Shown one piece after another: positions 11,187 through 24,974 of a stretch of 64,000 nucleotides of DNA; position 1 is the stretch's first letter, and every line of letters starts with the position of its first letter. This stretch comes from Paulownia fortunei. Lineage: Eukaryota; Streptophyta; Magnoliopsida; Lamiales; Paulowniaceae. The position numbers and the translations under genes were made by a program. The stretch spans positions 16,194,694 to 16,258,693 of the forward strand of contig CM033119.1 of the NCBI GenBank assembly GCA_019321725.1, read 5' to 3'. The notes below the pieces were generated by a model. It ran no database searches and was not told the DNA's origin. It saw only the letters and a list, made by a program, of their open reading frames with translations.

Positions 11187-12776
11187 AGGGATAACTGCCA
11201 AAAAAAAAAACCTGTGTTTTAATTAAATTGCTAAACTCTAGTAGTTATCAAAATAATTTAAAAACCTCCCATATTATTGAAAATTATGCATACTCTTCTC
11301 CGACCCCTTGAAAAAAGTAAGGTCGTTAATTTTTTTTGATTGAATTGTGCGTTATCCCCTTAAAAATCTTAGTCTCCAAGATAACAATATAATAATCATA
11401 AATCTTATCTAGTTTCTAAACGTTAGATCTTATTAAAAATTAAATGGTTCATATTATTTTTTTATTTTATTATTTATAATTTTTTTTCAAATATGTATAT
11501 ATGTTATTTATATATATTTACATGTTATACATATACATATATATATATATACATAATCATATATCTATACTGATTGAGGAAGAAGAAGAAAATGAGTCAT
11601 GGATTGAATCTGGGTTTTTTGGAAGGTTTTGGAAATAAGAAATTGGGGATTTTGATTGATGGTTGAAGAAGAAGAAAAGGATTCGAGGATTGAATCTGGA
11701 TTTTTGAAAAGGTTTTGGGAAGAAAATATTGGGGGTTTCTAGAAGAAGAAGAAGAAGATGGGGATTGAATCTGGATTTTTGGGAAGGTTTTGGGAAGAAG
11801 AGGTTGGGGATTTTGAAGATAAAATAATAAGAAGAAGATGGGGATTGAATTTGGATTTTTGGGAAGGTTTTGACAAGAAGAAGTTGAGGGGTTTTGAAGA
11901 AAAAGAACAAGAAGAATGAGGAGGAGGAGAGCAGCAGTGGAGGGCGTTCCTGGCGGCGGTGGAGGCGATGGGCGTGCCTGGTGACGGCGGGAGACGTGCT
12001 TGACGGTCTTGGTTTTGGGTTTAAATCTGTTGGATTTAAATCTATTGGGTTTGAATCTATTAAGTTCTGTGTTTGAATCTGGTGGAGGTGAGTGACGGGT
12101 GGTGGGCTGGTGCTGGTGCTGGTGGTGGCGTCAGGATGAAGAGGATGAAGTGGAGAAGGGGGAAAAAAAGAAAAAAGAAAATAATTAAATTTTTTGAAAT
12201 TATTTAAATTTAAAATTTTATTTTAGTTAAAATTAAATTAAATTCAAAAATTGATTTTAATTAAAATTAAATATTACTTTTGAAGTAGATGTTTCTGTAA
12301 TTTTGTATATATTTTCTATAAAAAAAAATTGTAAATTCGTTGTAATTTTATATAAATTTTTCATAATTTTTATTAAAAAAATCATATTGTATTAATGAAT
12401 CAAAACTCAATTAATTAAAATAAATCAAAATAAATTATATTATATTAATGATCAAAAACTCAATTAGCTAAAGAAATTTAAAAGAATCATATTATCACTT
12501 AATTAAAAGGATATAGTAGTTATTTCTAATTCAAATTTAGTTAAATAAAGGAATCATATATATAGTGCTTGAAAGTAGCTATTTTTATGGTCAAATTCAA
12601 TAAAATGAAGGATTTTTTAATCTCCTTCTTATTTCCAGCAAGTGCACAACACATCCGTCAATTTTAATTTTTTGCTAATTTTTAAAAACACGATGAAAAT
12701 TTTAGACTATTTTTATAATTGAGGGGATTTTTTGCAATTTTCCAAAAGTATAAAGAGGTATTTTGCATTTATCCCT
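11187..12776. mobile_element. Candidate TIR element carrying a GC-rich gene-like segment
   Basis: The left end AGGGATAACTGCCAAAA mirrors the right end, whose reverse complement is AGGGATAAATGCAAAA. The next bases inside each end are also AT-rich and similar. The 1.59-kb interior holds a 75-86-bp minisatellite (11603-11900). It also holds a markedly GC-rich patch (about 11910-12150, with GGCGGTGGAGGCGATGGGCG-type sequence) unlike its AT-rich flanks. No transposase is seen and no clear target duplication was found, so superfamily is unassigned. Capture of host gene DNA (Pack-type) would explain the GC-rich patch but is inference. Confidence 0.45.
11603..11900. repeat. Minisatellite, four units of 75-86 bp
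   Basis: Units begin with ATTGAATCTGGATTTTT-type sequence at 11603, 11689, 11764 and 11844 (periods 86, 75, 80). They continue with GGGAAGGTTTTGGGAAGAAG and a purine-rich GAAGAAGAAG linker of variable length. The open minus-strand frame through it simply reflects the repeat. Confidence 0.88.
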
Positions 12777-13489
12777 TATTTATATAGGAGAAATATAATG
12801 TCTTCTTTAAATTATTTGGTATGACCTCGCGGTAAGTAAATTTTAAATACTTCTATTTTTTTAGTTTAATAAAAATAAAGTGCGGATGAAATATTTTTTT
12901 TATTTTACCAAATAATTATTTTCTTTTAATTTTTATGTTAGATAATGATTAAATAATTATTAAAGTAATTTTAATTGCTAATAATTAATTGATAAATTAA
13001 ACTTTTGACACATTTTTCAGTAATAATTCAACTACTAAGCAAAAACCAAGAAGAAAAATATTCTTGGAACACATTATTTAAAAATTACTTAAAATTTTTC
13101 TTTTGTTAGAACTTATTGAACTGAGTAGAAATAGTGTAACGTCACTTAATTTGTTTTTGTTTTGTTTTTCTTTTCTTTAAACATATGTACAATTTATTTT
13201 AATGTGACTTAAAGGTAAGCTGCCCGAAGATAAATTTAGTAAAATAGAGTTGAAGCGAAATTATATTATGCATAACACAATAAAATACAATTAAATTTTT
13301 TTATATCTTTTAGGTCTTATACTTCTATTTTCCTTAATTTAGAAGGGAAACAAAATTGGGCTCCACACCTTCTATTTTACTTTCTTATTCTTTCAAATCA
13401 AATAAGTAAATTTTTGTTATACATGCACTCACACTTCCACTTCTCTAATAGGTTTACTTTTTTGCCCCAACCAAATGAGCTCTAAAAAG

Positions 13490-13918
13490 CAATTGGTGGA
13501 ATACAGTTTTTACCAAGTTGGGTTGCAAAATTAGTATTCGAATGAAATTAATTTATTTCATGAAATACTTAAAATTAAAAGTGTGAGTCAGAGTATTAGA
13601 CTTTCAATAAGATAAGTTCGTTACAAAGATTGAGATTTTTTTCATTTCAATCTTTCTGACAGTTAAATCAATTTTAGAGTTGTGATAACTTGAATAAGAT
13701 TTACTAAAATTGCAAAGGCGATGCTCAGGCAAATCATGTCAGGATTAACCTACCTTCATGGGAAATATTTTTTTAGCTTTACACCAACCATATATTTTTC
13801 CCGTTTTCTTGATGAGATAATTGAAACAATTCTTTCTTTCTTGTCTGACGTTTACAAAATGGAAGCCCAAGATGTTTCCCTCGTTGATCACATTCTTTAA
13901 GATCAACATATCCATTGA
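13490..13918. other. Intergenic, nothing recognised
   Basis: AT-rich spacer between the hAT-like element and the minisatellite. No gene or element terminus supported. Confidence 0.5.
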
Positions 13919-14150
13919 CGTAGAAGGATTCGTCCTATATCGTATGTGTAGGAAATAATTTGTATGTATATATAGTAGAGAGGATTCTTTTTCCTACAAG
14001 AGAAATTCATTCTACATCGTGTGCAGGAAATGGCTTGTGCTTGTGCGCATATATAGTAAAGAGGATTCACCTCTTCTTGGATGTAATTGATGTAGAGAGG
14101 ATTCATACACATCGTGTGTATAAGAAATAACTTGTGTCTGTGAGGTTGAG
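13919..14150. repeat. Degenerate minisatellite, about three units
   Basis: Three units share GAGGATTC, then CATCGTGTGTAGGAAATAA-like, then CTTGTGTNTGTGCATATATAGTA, starting near 13919, 13976 and 14057. Unit length varies (about 57-90 bp) because the spacer after GAGGATTC differs. Diverged tandem array; the minus-strand frames across it are not genes. Confidence 0.75.
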
Positions 14151-14928
14151 ACATGATTTTCGGGACCGGTCCAAAACAAATAGAGCCAAAATAGATAATA
14201 TTTTGTAACGGGACGCCTACTCACTACGTGTCACATCATCCATGATGCACATTTATACCTTGCTATGGTGCTATGATGGATTTTGCTTTGTTTGCTGATA
14301 AGATTAGGCCAGCCCTCAAAAGTTTCCATGCAATTGTTGACAGTTTCTGCAGTTTGAGCATTAATTTTGCAATAGATCACAACGTATCAACGATGGGTGA
14401 TGATGAAAAAAGGTTAGAGTGCGAAAATCCTCACTTGGGAAAACCTCCCTGGTTTCTTCTTTTAGTTTCTGCGAGTTTCCTCTGATTTTCTTCAAATTTC
14501 TGCAAATATCTGCTTTTCATTACCGATTATATCTATTCTTTCCTGATTCGTGGGTCAGATCTCTAAAGTTTGGCAGAAATCATCACTAATTTCGTGGTTG
14601 GTGAATATCCATCATCCTAAAGAAGAAGAAAAACCTGACTCCTTCTGCCATTAAAAGAAAAGAAAACCTGCTGGGCGTTCAAATCGAAGGTTCATCTGGT
14701 GTTCTTTATGGAGGGGCTAAAATAGGAATGATCCAGCAGGTTGGTTTATTCTCTACTAGCTGTAATTTGGGTGATGATGATACAGACCTGGAATCACTTC
14801 ATTCAAGTAATGGGGGCTGCTGTTCGAAGTAGGATGCAGACCAAGTGTTTGTGGAAATTCCTGATCCGAATGCAGTCAAGGTGCTTTACGAAATGCCGAG
14901 CAAAATTGAACCATAAAAACCAAATGAA

Positions 14929-15935
14929 ATGGCTGGCCAAGGTGAACCACAACCTAAAGCCCCTTGGGTCAACCTGTTTAGGGACAATAGAAGCCCATCT
15001 TCAGGGCTGAAACTCTTAGAAGTCGAATCTAAGGATGAAGATGAGGTTGTTCTTGAACCCGAAGACTTAGACGACGTGGAGGCAGCATGGGGATTCTGTT
15101 TAGTTGGGTACTTTGCTGCTAAATTCCCTGGAAGAATGGCATTGATTAAGATATGTGATGCTTGGCACATCAAATACCAGTATTATGTTCATTCAAGCGG
15201 ATGGCTTGTTTTCAAGTTTGAATGCGCGAACGATAGGGACAAGGTGCTAAACAGAAGGCCCTATTTTGTCTTTGGCAGACCCTTTTGCTGAAAATGATGC
15301 CCCCCTACTTCGAGTTTGGAGATGAAGAAATCAGCATTTTTCCAATTTGGATCCAGCTTTTAGGCCTTCCTCTGGAATGCTAGAATACATCAGCCTTAAG
15401 CAATATCTCTTCGAAGGTCGGCAAGCCAGTGACAACGGATAGGCTTACTTCCACAAAAGAGAAACTATCATTTGCAAGGATCCTTGTGGAAGTGGATGCT
15501 GCAAAAGACATTGCACGATCCATCCAAATTAGGCTGCCCAATGGCAGAATGAGGGAGCAACCTGTGATATTTGAGTTCGAACCTAAATTCTGTGCAAATT
15601 GCAAAGTCTTTGGCCATTCAACTAGAAATTATGGCCAGTCAAAACCAACTAGGAATAATGTTGTGCAGCAACATGCTTCTATTTTTAAGAGGGTTCCTGT
15701 GGGTGCAAAGAAAATTAACACGCAGCCACAACCATCTCGGGACAGCACAGAGCAGTTGAATCAGGACAGTGGGAAAAATCAGGCAATAGTTGAGCAACAT
15801 CTGCCAGATACAGCTCAAGACGGATCAGGGCCTCCTTCGGTCTTAGATTTACCTTTCACTGAGGTAGTCAAAAAGCACAGAAAATGTGAGGCCAGGCCAA
15901 ATGAAAACCAGCAACCGAAAACAGGCATGAGCTAG
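14929..15935 (+). pseudogene. LINE ORF1 relic (DUF4283-like plus zinc knuckle)
   Basis: From the ATG at 14929 the frame encodes an acidic N-terminus and then a DUF4283-type domain (AAWGFCLVGYFAAKFPGRM; WLVFKFECANDRDKVLNRRP). The frame breaks near 15284-15287, where a one-base deletion in the CCCTTTTGCTG stretch ends it early. The same domain resumes one frame over (PPYFEFGDEEISIFPIWIQL). It then hits an in-frame TAG at 15381 where the family normally has Trp, and continues to a stop at 15933. The zinc knuckle CANCKVFGHSTRNYG has Tyr in place of the last Cys (C-X2-C-X4-H-X4-Y), so it is also damaged. Further same-frame coding-like sequence with stops lies upstream of 14929. ORF1 products bind LINE RNA. 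Confidence 0.88.
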
Positions 15936-16051
15936 CATGATAAAACCCAAGAGATAGATCATCGAGCAAAACTCAACGGGAAATCTGTAATGCAGCAAGG
16001 TGCAAGTAAGAATGTTAGTAAAAGGAAGGGGCTAGCCCTTGTCCTTCTATA

Positions 16052-19000
16052 ATGAAGATTGCGACGTGGAATATTAAGGGCTTCAATCAAGCCCTGAAAC
16101 AGAATGGGGTGCTCGACCTCATTAGACTGAACAACCTGGATATTATTGGTATCTTAGAGACGAAGCTTAATTCCGACAAGCTTGGCAGAATAATGAGAAA
16201 TAAGTTCAGTGAATGGCGTGAGTTGAATAACTTTCAGCAGCATAAGGCGGGGAGGATTCTTGTTCTTTGGAATCCATCAGTTATTGACCTTCACCTGGTG
16301 GATCTCTCTCCCCAGGCCATCCATTGCGTGGCTACCTTTAAGGTAAACGATTTTTCATTTCTAATTAGCTTCATTTATGCATTTCATATAGTGGTGAGTA
16401 GGATTTCCCTTTGGAAAAACCTGAACTCATATGGCTCCACATTGCACCAACCTTGGATCATCCTTGGGGACTTTAACAATGTGATGAAAAGTGAGGAGAA
16501 AGTTAACGAGGCAGATGTTACTCCATATGAGGTTAAAGGCCTTGTTGACTACTGCCTCTCACTGGGATTAACAGACCTGAATTTAGTGGGATGCTTTTAC
16601 ACTTGCACCAATAACTCAATCTGGAGCAAACTGGATAGAGTGATGGTTAACAATCATTGGTACAATTCGGGGATCAATGGACTTGCCAATTTTCTTCCCG
16701 CAGGTTGCTTATCAGATCATTCCCCCAGCATCGTTACCATTTTTCAACATGAAAGGGGGGACAGTTGGGTTCCATTCAAGTTTTTCAACATGTGGGCCTC
16801 CCATGAATCATTTCATAGCACGGTGCGCACTGCTTGGAGACAGAATGTCTATGGCACAATACAATATAAGCTTTGTAACAAATTACAAGGACTCAAGAAG
16901 CCACTGAAGCATCTTAATCAATGCCACTTTGGTCACATTTCTGCAAAAGCAGAAGCAGCCAACAATCTATTGAAACTGAAACAAATGGAGCAGCACAACC
17001 ATCCCGAAAATTCAGCGTTACAGGAAATAATTTCAGACTTGAGGAAAAAAGTTTTCTTCCTCTCGAATGTAGAAAGAAGTTTCTTTTCACAACGTGCTAA
17101 GTGCCAATACATCATTAATAGTAACAGAGGTACTAAATTCTTTCATGCCTTGGTTAAAAGAAACTTTCGAAAGAACCATATTGCTGTGATTCGTTTTGAG
17201 GATGGGGCACTTACATCCTCCTATCAGCAAGTTGTTGATGAATTTGTGAGGTTCTATCAGAAGTTATATGGGGCATCTGAAATTTGTGTGCATTTGGATA
17301 TAGATGTCATTGGAACCGGCCCTTCGCTTTCCTCGGATCAATGCTCCCAACTTATTACCAATATTACGGACTTGGAGATTAAGAATGCTTTGTTCAATAT
17401 TGCTGATGACAAAGCCCCTGGGCCGGATGGTTTCTCATCTTATTTTTTTAAGCAAGCTTGGGACACGATGGGTGAGCAGTTCAAAGGGGCTGTTAAGGAG
17501 TTCTTTTTCAATGCATCACTTATTAAGCAATTTAATCATACAGTGATCGCATTGGTTTCAAAATCGACACATTCCTCTACTGTAGGAGACTTCCGACCAA
17601 TTATTTGTTGTAATGTCTTCTATAAAGTCCTGTCAAAGATCTTGGCTTCCAGATTAGCACGTGTACTAGACTCTCTTATGGATTCTGTGCAATCTGCCTT
17701 TGTGGGTGGCAGAAGCATTTCAGATAATATACACATGGATCAAGAACTCCTAAGACAATATGGTAGAAAGAGAATTTCCCCCAGATGTCTTATTAAGGTA
17801 GATCTTTGCAAAGCATATGATTTGATTAACTGGCAGTTTCTCAAATCGGTTCTGGAGGGGCTAAGTTTCCCAAGTTTATTTATTCAATAGGTCATGGAAT
17901 ATGTGGCATTGACTTTCTTTTCGGTCTCGATTAATGGCAGCCTTCACGGGTTTGTCCATGGTAAGAAGGGACTTTGGCAGGAAGACCCGCTCTCCCCATT
18001 TTTGTTTGTTCTTTGCCTTGAGTATTTCTCTCGAACCATAAAGTTGGCAACAGAATATGGCTCGGATTTTAACTTCCACCCGAAGTGTGGCCAATTGCGC
18101 ATCACTTATCTCGCTTTTGCGGATGATCTCCTTCTTTTTTCAAGGGGCAACTTACCCTCAGTCCAGATCCTCATGAATTATTTGTACAAGTTTGGTGAGG
18201 TCTCTGGTCTTAAGGTAAACGAGCTGAAGTCTAGCTTATTCACTGTTGGTATTGTTGGCCCAGATTTGGAGCAAATTCAACAGATGACTAACTTCACAAG
18301 GGGATCTATGCCATTCAGATATCTGGGTATCCCTCTTACTACAGAAAAGTTGAAAACAATGCACTTTGCCCCATTTGTTGACAAAATTGCTTCATATATC
18401 AATGCTTAGACTAGATGTTCTTTATCTTATGTTGTCAGGGCCGAACTAATCCGAGCAGTTCTTCAAGGAGTAGAGTGCTTCTGGCTCTCTATTCTTCCCA
18501 TTCCAGCAGCAGTTATTGATAGGATCACGAGGTTGTGTCGGGCTTTTCTTTAGGGTTCACAGAACGCCCTTGTTGCGTGGAAGGATACGTGCCTTCCAAA
18601 ATATGAAGGAGGGCTTGGATTTAGGGACACAAAGGTATGGAATTCAGCCCTTCTTTCCATAAGCTTATGGAATATCCACGCAAAAAAGGATATACTTTGG
18701 TCTCGGTGGTCAATAATATATATCTGAATAGGACATTGATTTGGGACTGTAATCCAAGGAAGGGGGATTCTCCCCTCATAAACAAGCTTATTGATATCCA
18801 AAACCAGCTCATTGAAATGGGGGTTCCAAAGAGACGGCTTTGCACAATTTCAATGAGTGGCAGCATGGAGGGATTTTCAACATAGCCCTGGCATATGAGT
18901 TCTTCCGACTGAAAGGTCAAAAGAAAGTATGGGCCAAGGAAATTTGGAGGAACAGCCTTACTCCAAAACATTCCTTCATTATCTGGCTTAGTGCAAATTT

Positions 19001-19400
19001 GAGGATTCTCACTAAAGACCGTATCAAGTATTTGGAGACGGATGGGATTTGCACACTTTGTGAGAGGGACTATGAAATAGCCTAGCACCTTTTCTTTGGA
19101 TGCCCGTTCACTTGAGAAATTTGGAACCAGATTCGTAGTAGGTTGGGCATTGATAGATCTATGTCTACCATTCATAGTGTGCTGAAATGGCTCAAGAAAG
19201 ATCATCGGAGCAACTCGTGGCAGAATTCAGCGAAAAAATCTGCTTTTGCGTGCACTGTTAACCAGATATGGAATGCACGAAATAGGAAGAATTTTGAAAA
19301 TGAACCAGCTCTTGCGGACACCATCATTTGTAAAATCAAAACGCATGTTTATGTTTTGGATCACTACGTTATCACCCCCAGACAGGTTTCAGATGCTTGA
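16052..19400 (+). pseudogene. LINE ORF2 relic: AP endonuclease plus reverse transcriptase
   Basis: ATG at 16052 starts the EEP endonuclease (MKIATWNIKGFN, ETKL, ILGDFNNV, SDHSPSIV). The RT follows (DKAPGPDGFSSYFFKQAW, FRPIICCNVFYK, QSAFVGGRSISDN, the catalytic-core box FADDLLLF at about 18115) and then a C-terminal zf-RVT-like zinc region (HSFIIWLS, CTLC). Inactivating changes: TAG at 17888, 18407 and 18551 in the same frame, frame changes near 18705 and 18840-18880, TAG at 19083 and TGA at 19113. The normally conserved RQGDPLSP box reads WQEDPLSP. ORF2 nicks target DNA and copies LINE RNA by target-primed reverse transcription; this copy cannot. Confidence 0.93.
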
Positions 19401-19620
19401 AAACGGACCTATTTTTTTGGTTGTTGTTCAGCCATTTTGCTTTTGCTTTCTTTGAGGGTCTTTTCTAGGCATTGCCTAGTTTTTGTCCTCAATATCGTTT
19501 CATACTTGTAAGGTCTGGGTATGCCCAGTGTATTTTGTTTTCATTGTTTTGATCAATATATTTTCTTTACCGATCAAAAAAAAAAAAAGATGGGTGATGA
19601 ATGATGAATGGGCATTTGGG

Positions 19621-20373
19621 TGTTGAGATCAATGTGCCAATCAATAGAAAATTGTACTTTATTTTTGGGATATGAAATATTAATATTTGAAAAGAGTGAT
19701 TTTCTAATCAATTATTCTCACATGTTTTAATATTACATTTATAGATGTTACCATTGTAAACAAAATCAAGATAGAATAAACTCATTATATTGTGGATAGA
19801 TGTAAGTCAAGTATCGAATCACGTAATTCTTTTATTTTCTTCTTCTCTCTTCACTTTTCTTAATATATCTAAAATTTGATGATATCAAAGAGGTTAATCC
19901 TACCTGTTTTGACTTTGTATCCAATATATTAATTGCACAACATTCGTTCCATGCATTCTTTTATTGCCGAGTGCAAAATTGTTTTGTCTTGATCGGGTAT
20001 GGAGTCATTATGCTGCTGGAAGAAATAAGGAGAAGCTTTGACCTCTATCATTTAAGTTAAACACTCCAATCAATAATTCCTTGTTCAACTTGAAGAGAAG
20101 TGTTAAGATTAATGTGTCAATCACAATGATTTAGTTAGAAGATTGTGCTTTATTTATTGAATTATATTAGGATTTAATTTGTTATTATTGAAGCAGTCTC
20201 GCATGTTATAATTTTCCACCCATAAATAGAGGTAGCTATCGTAAGCAAAATCAAGAGAGAATGAATTTATTTTAGCTTTGTGATTGTGGATGTAGGTCAA
20301 GTGACTACTGAACTACATAATTTTTTTGTTTTCTTCTTCTGTCCACTTTTCTCAACATATCTAAAATTTGACA
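19621..20373 (+). mobile_element. TRIM-like miniature LTR retrotransposon
   Basis: Two diverged direct repeats act as LTRs: about 19621-19881 (opens TGTTGAGATCAATGTG) and 20101-20373 (opens TGTTAAGATTAATGTG, closes AAAATTTGACA). The flanking 5-bp target duplication TTGGG is exact (19616-19620 and 20374-20378). Right after LTR1, GATATCAAAGAGG resembles a tRNA-iMet primer-binding site (TGGTATCAGAGC). Just before LTR2 there is a purine tract (CTTGAAGAGAAG) in the polypurine-tract position. The internal region is only about 219 bp without an ORF, which is the TRIM definition. The start of the LTR resembles Copia-type LTRs. The LTRs differ substantially, so the insertion is old. It lies only about 20 bp past the LINE's right target duplication. 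Confidence 0.85.
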
Positions 20374-20469
20374 TTGGGCTTGTGACTTACTTTGATTCCC
20401 TACACATAGTTCGTTTACTCTGATCAAGCAAGCAAATGGGACATCAGTTTGAGAGTAAAGAATGAATAA

Positions 20470-20705
20470 GGTAATATCTTTCGGCCCCTTTTTCTAATGG
20501 TGTTGGGTAGAAATTTGATATCAAACGTCTCAAGTTCGAATCTCTTGTACTATTTGGTCTTTACTCGTCGCACCGGTCTTATCTAGTGCGGCTTATCCTT
20601 CCATGTGGTTTGCGGACTATTTCACGAAAGTAAGATTTACTCAATGCACACCTTCGGATAGTGGCTGTGAGTTAAAAAAAAAAAAAAAAAAGGGTAATAT
20701 CTTTC
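20470..20705 (+). mobile_element. tRNA-derived SINE with 13-bp target duplication
   Basis: Perfect 13-bp duplications GGTAATATCTTTC sit at 20470-20482 and 20693-20705. The insert has a Pol III-type head with an A-box-like TAATGGTGTTGGGTAG and a B-box AAGTTCGAATC (about 20531-20541). A body with GGTCTTATCTAGTGCGGC-type sequence follows, then an A-tract of about 18 (20673-20691). About 210 bp in total, as for plant SINEs. The intact duplication and A-tail indicate a comparatively recent insertion, mobilised in trans by LINE machinery. Confidence 0.9.
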
Positions 20706-22564
20706 TAAGTTTGAAAAAAAACATAAAGAACCATTGATGAGAACTGAAAATGAGGATGTAGAGATGCAATGATGAATCAAGTAAATGAAAATCTTCTACT
20801 AAATGATAATAAAAAAAAAGTCATTACATCCCATGACGGGCCTTTGAAAATACTTAAAAAGCATGGAATTACTTTTCAAATGGCTTTTTAAATATTAAAG
20901 TCTATTTGAAAAAAATTTAAGTATTTTGTAACTTATATTGAATAAATTTTTAAGATAAGTCATATTTAAAAAAGTTCATTTTAAAGAAATGAGAATAGAA
21001 TGCTTTTTAAAATTTATTTTTTATACTTTTATTTGAAAATTATTAAAAAGTTGGTACTTTCTTATTTTATACCTTATCTCTCTATCTAAATTTCTCATAT
21101 TAACCTCACTCTAATATCTTTTTACATTAAAAACTCTTTAGAACTACGATTATTCTTTTAAAATTTTACACACTTAAAAGTTTTCATTGTTCAACTTCTT
21201 TTTGATTGAAATTAATTGAAATTGAGATAATTTTCAGTTAAATAAAATTACAAATTTATTTTATTATACAGTTAAATTTACAAACTCATTTAATTATACG
21301 ATATGTATTTCATGCTCTATTTTTTATGAGGCGTTATTTTTTTTAATTTGATATTATATGTATTTTTGCATATAATTTTCTCAAATTTATTTACTCTGCT
21401 TATTATATTTTTGAAACAATGTTATTAGAATAGTTGTTGTTTTCAATTACTTAAAAATTGAAGCGACAATCTTCGAAGAGAAAATAAAATTATGAGTTAA
21501 TACTTTTTTCATTAATTTGATTTGCGAATTTTTTTTTAATAGCTCCACCAAAAAATATAAAATTAATAATCGACGAAAAATATAATATTATAACTTACTA
21601 AAGTATTGTTAAAAAAAATATGAAACAATTTGAGATCCATAAGAGGCAATATTGTTAAATATATGTTAAAAATATATTTTTCAACTAGTTTAGTAAATAT
21701 AATTATATGTGAAAAATAAATTTTTAATTCTAAAATATTTTTTTTAAATGAATTTTACCAAATATATGTTATAAAAAATAACTTCTAAAAACACACATTT
21801 AATGGAAAGTACATTTTTTAAATGTACCCAAACATACGATCAAAGAGAATTTACTATAGCCATGTAATTCATTTTACCTCTGTTTTATAAAAATACTTGA
21901 TCTCGTGAGCGATAACTGAATTTTCAGCCATGTTTCTTTTAAAAAAGGTCTAAGTGGCAGAAATTCTTCGAAAAGAGGCGTAAACCAGTGACTTTTAAAC
22001 AAATCTTCTACACATCGAAAAGGCTGATTCAAGTTTTAAGGCTCCAATGATACAAGACATACTTCCATACAAGAATTTTATACACATTGCAAAGGCTAAT
22101 CAGTCTAAAGCAATCAAATTTTAGAACATATAAAACATACTTTCAAGTTTTGAACGTTGCCTTCATTACAATTTAAAATTCCAGCTTGTATGATCAATAC
22201 CAGTCTACACAATTAACAATTAAAAAAAAAAGACAATTCAATACCGGACTAACAATCAGAGCGCATCAGGGTTTTCTGACGCCCCATAATAAAAACTAGG
22301 AACCGGTGCAAAAAATAAAGCAAAATTTCACCAGCAACAGCTGCAAAATCAAATGATAAACCAAATCTCAGACATGGACTGTTCAAAAGATGTATTTTCA
22401 TGAAGTACAAGAATCTCAAGGGCATAATTCGATATCCTGAAATCATCAATGGTAACATGTTCAACAAATTAACTCTAATCTTCTTGCCAAATGTCCCAAA
22501 ACTCCTAGAACACAGAAACCAGATTTAAGTTTGTTATACAAACTCCAAAAAAACTTCAAGAAGA
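20706..22564. other. AT-rich intergenic and RPL15 3' flank
   Basis: No gene supported. 20820-21850 is very AT-rich with short inverted words, probably old non-autonomous DNA-element remains without clear ends. The stretch from roughly 22150 to 22564 is most likely 3' UTR/downstream sequence of the minus-strand RPL15 gene. Confidence 0.5.
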
Positions 22565-24906
<2,342 letters not shown>

Positions 24907-24974
24907 TGTTGTCGCCGCTGCACTCTAAGCGTTGGACAAACAGAGCAGAAGTTTATATGGCAATGGGAGTGAGC

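Larger units (their letters stand above)
11117..13489. mobile_element. Candidate hAT-like non-autonomous element with a nested insertion
   Basis: Possible 8-bp target duplications CTATAAAG (11117-11124) and CTAAAAAG (13482-13489) differ at one base. They flank imperfect inverted termini: left CCTCGTTTGGTTCAATAAGG, and right (reverse complement) AGCTCATTTGGTTGGGGC. The subterminal parts also resemble each other inverted (AAAGGTGTGGAAGT against AAGTGGAAGTGT). No transposase frame is visible, so it would be non-autonomous. A second TIR-bounded sequence (11187-12776) lies inside it. The imperfect duplication and short TIRs keep confidence moderate. Confidence 0.5.
14404..19588 (+). mobile_element. 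Near full-length plant L1-type LINE, inactive
   Basis: The element is bounded by a perfect 12-bp target duplication GATGGGTGATGA (14392-14403 and 19589-19600) and ends in an A-tract (19576-19588) after the plant-LINE-like 3' end TTGATCAATATATTTTC. Order: 5' leader, ORF1-like region (about 14756-15935), ORF2-like region (16052-19400) with endonuclease, reverse transcriptase and C-terminal zinc-binding region, then a short 3' UTR. Both frames are broken by stops and indels, so it cannot encode its machinery. The perfect duplication and readable domains suggest a moderately old, complete insertion rather than a 5'-truncated copy. Confidence 0.95.

Noticed and set aside
11557..11910. 117-codon minus-strand frame
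   Set aside because: It is the translation of the purine-rich minisatellite; periodic residues and no family resemblance.
19602..19620. Extended LINE target duplication beyond 12 bp
   Set aside because: Left and right copies diverge after GATGGGTGATGA; further similarity is only the repeated GATGA word.
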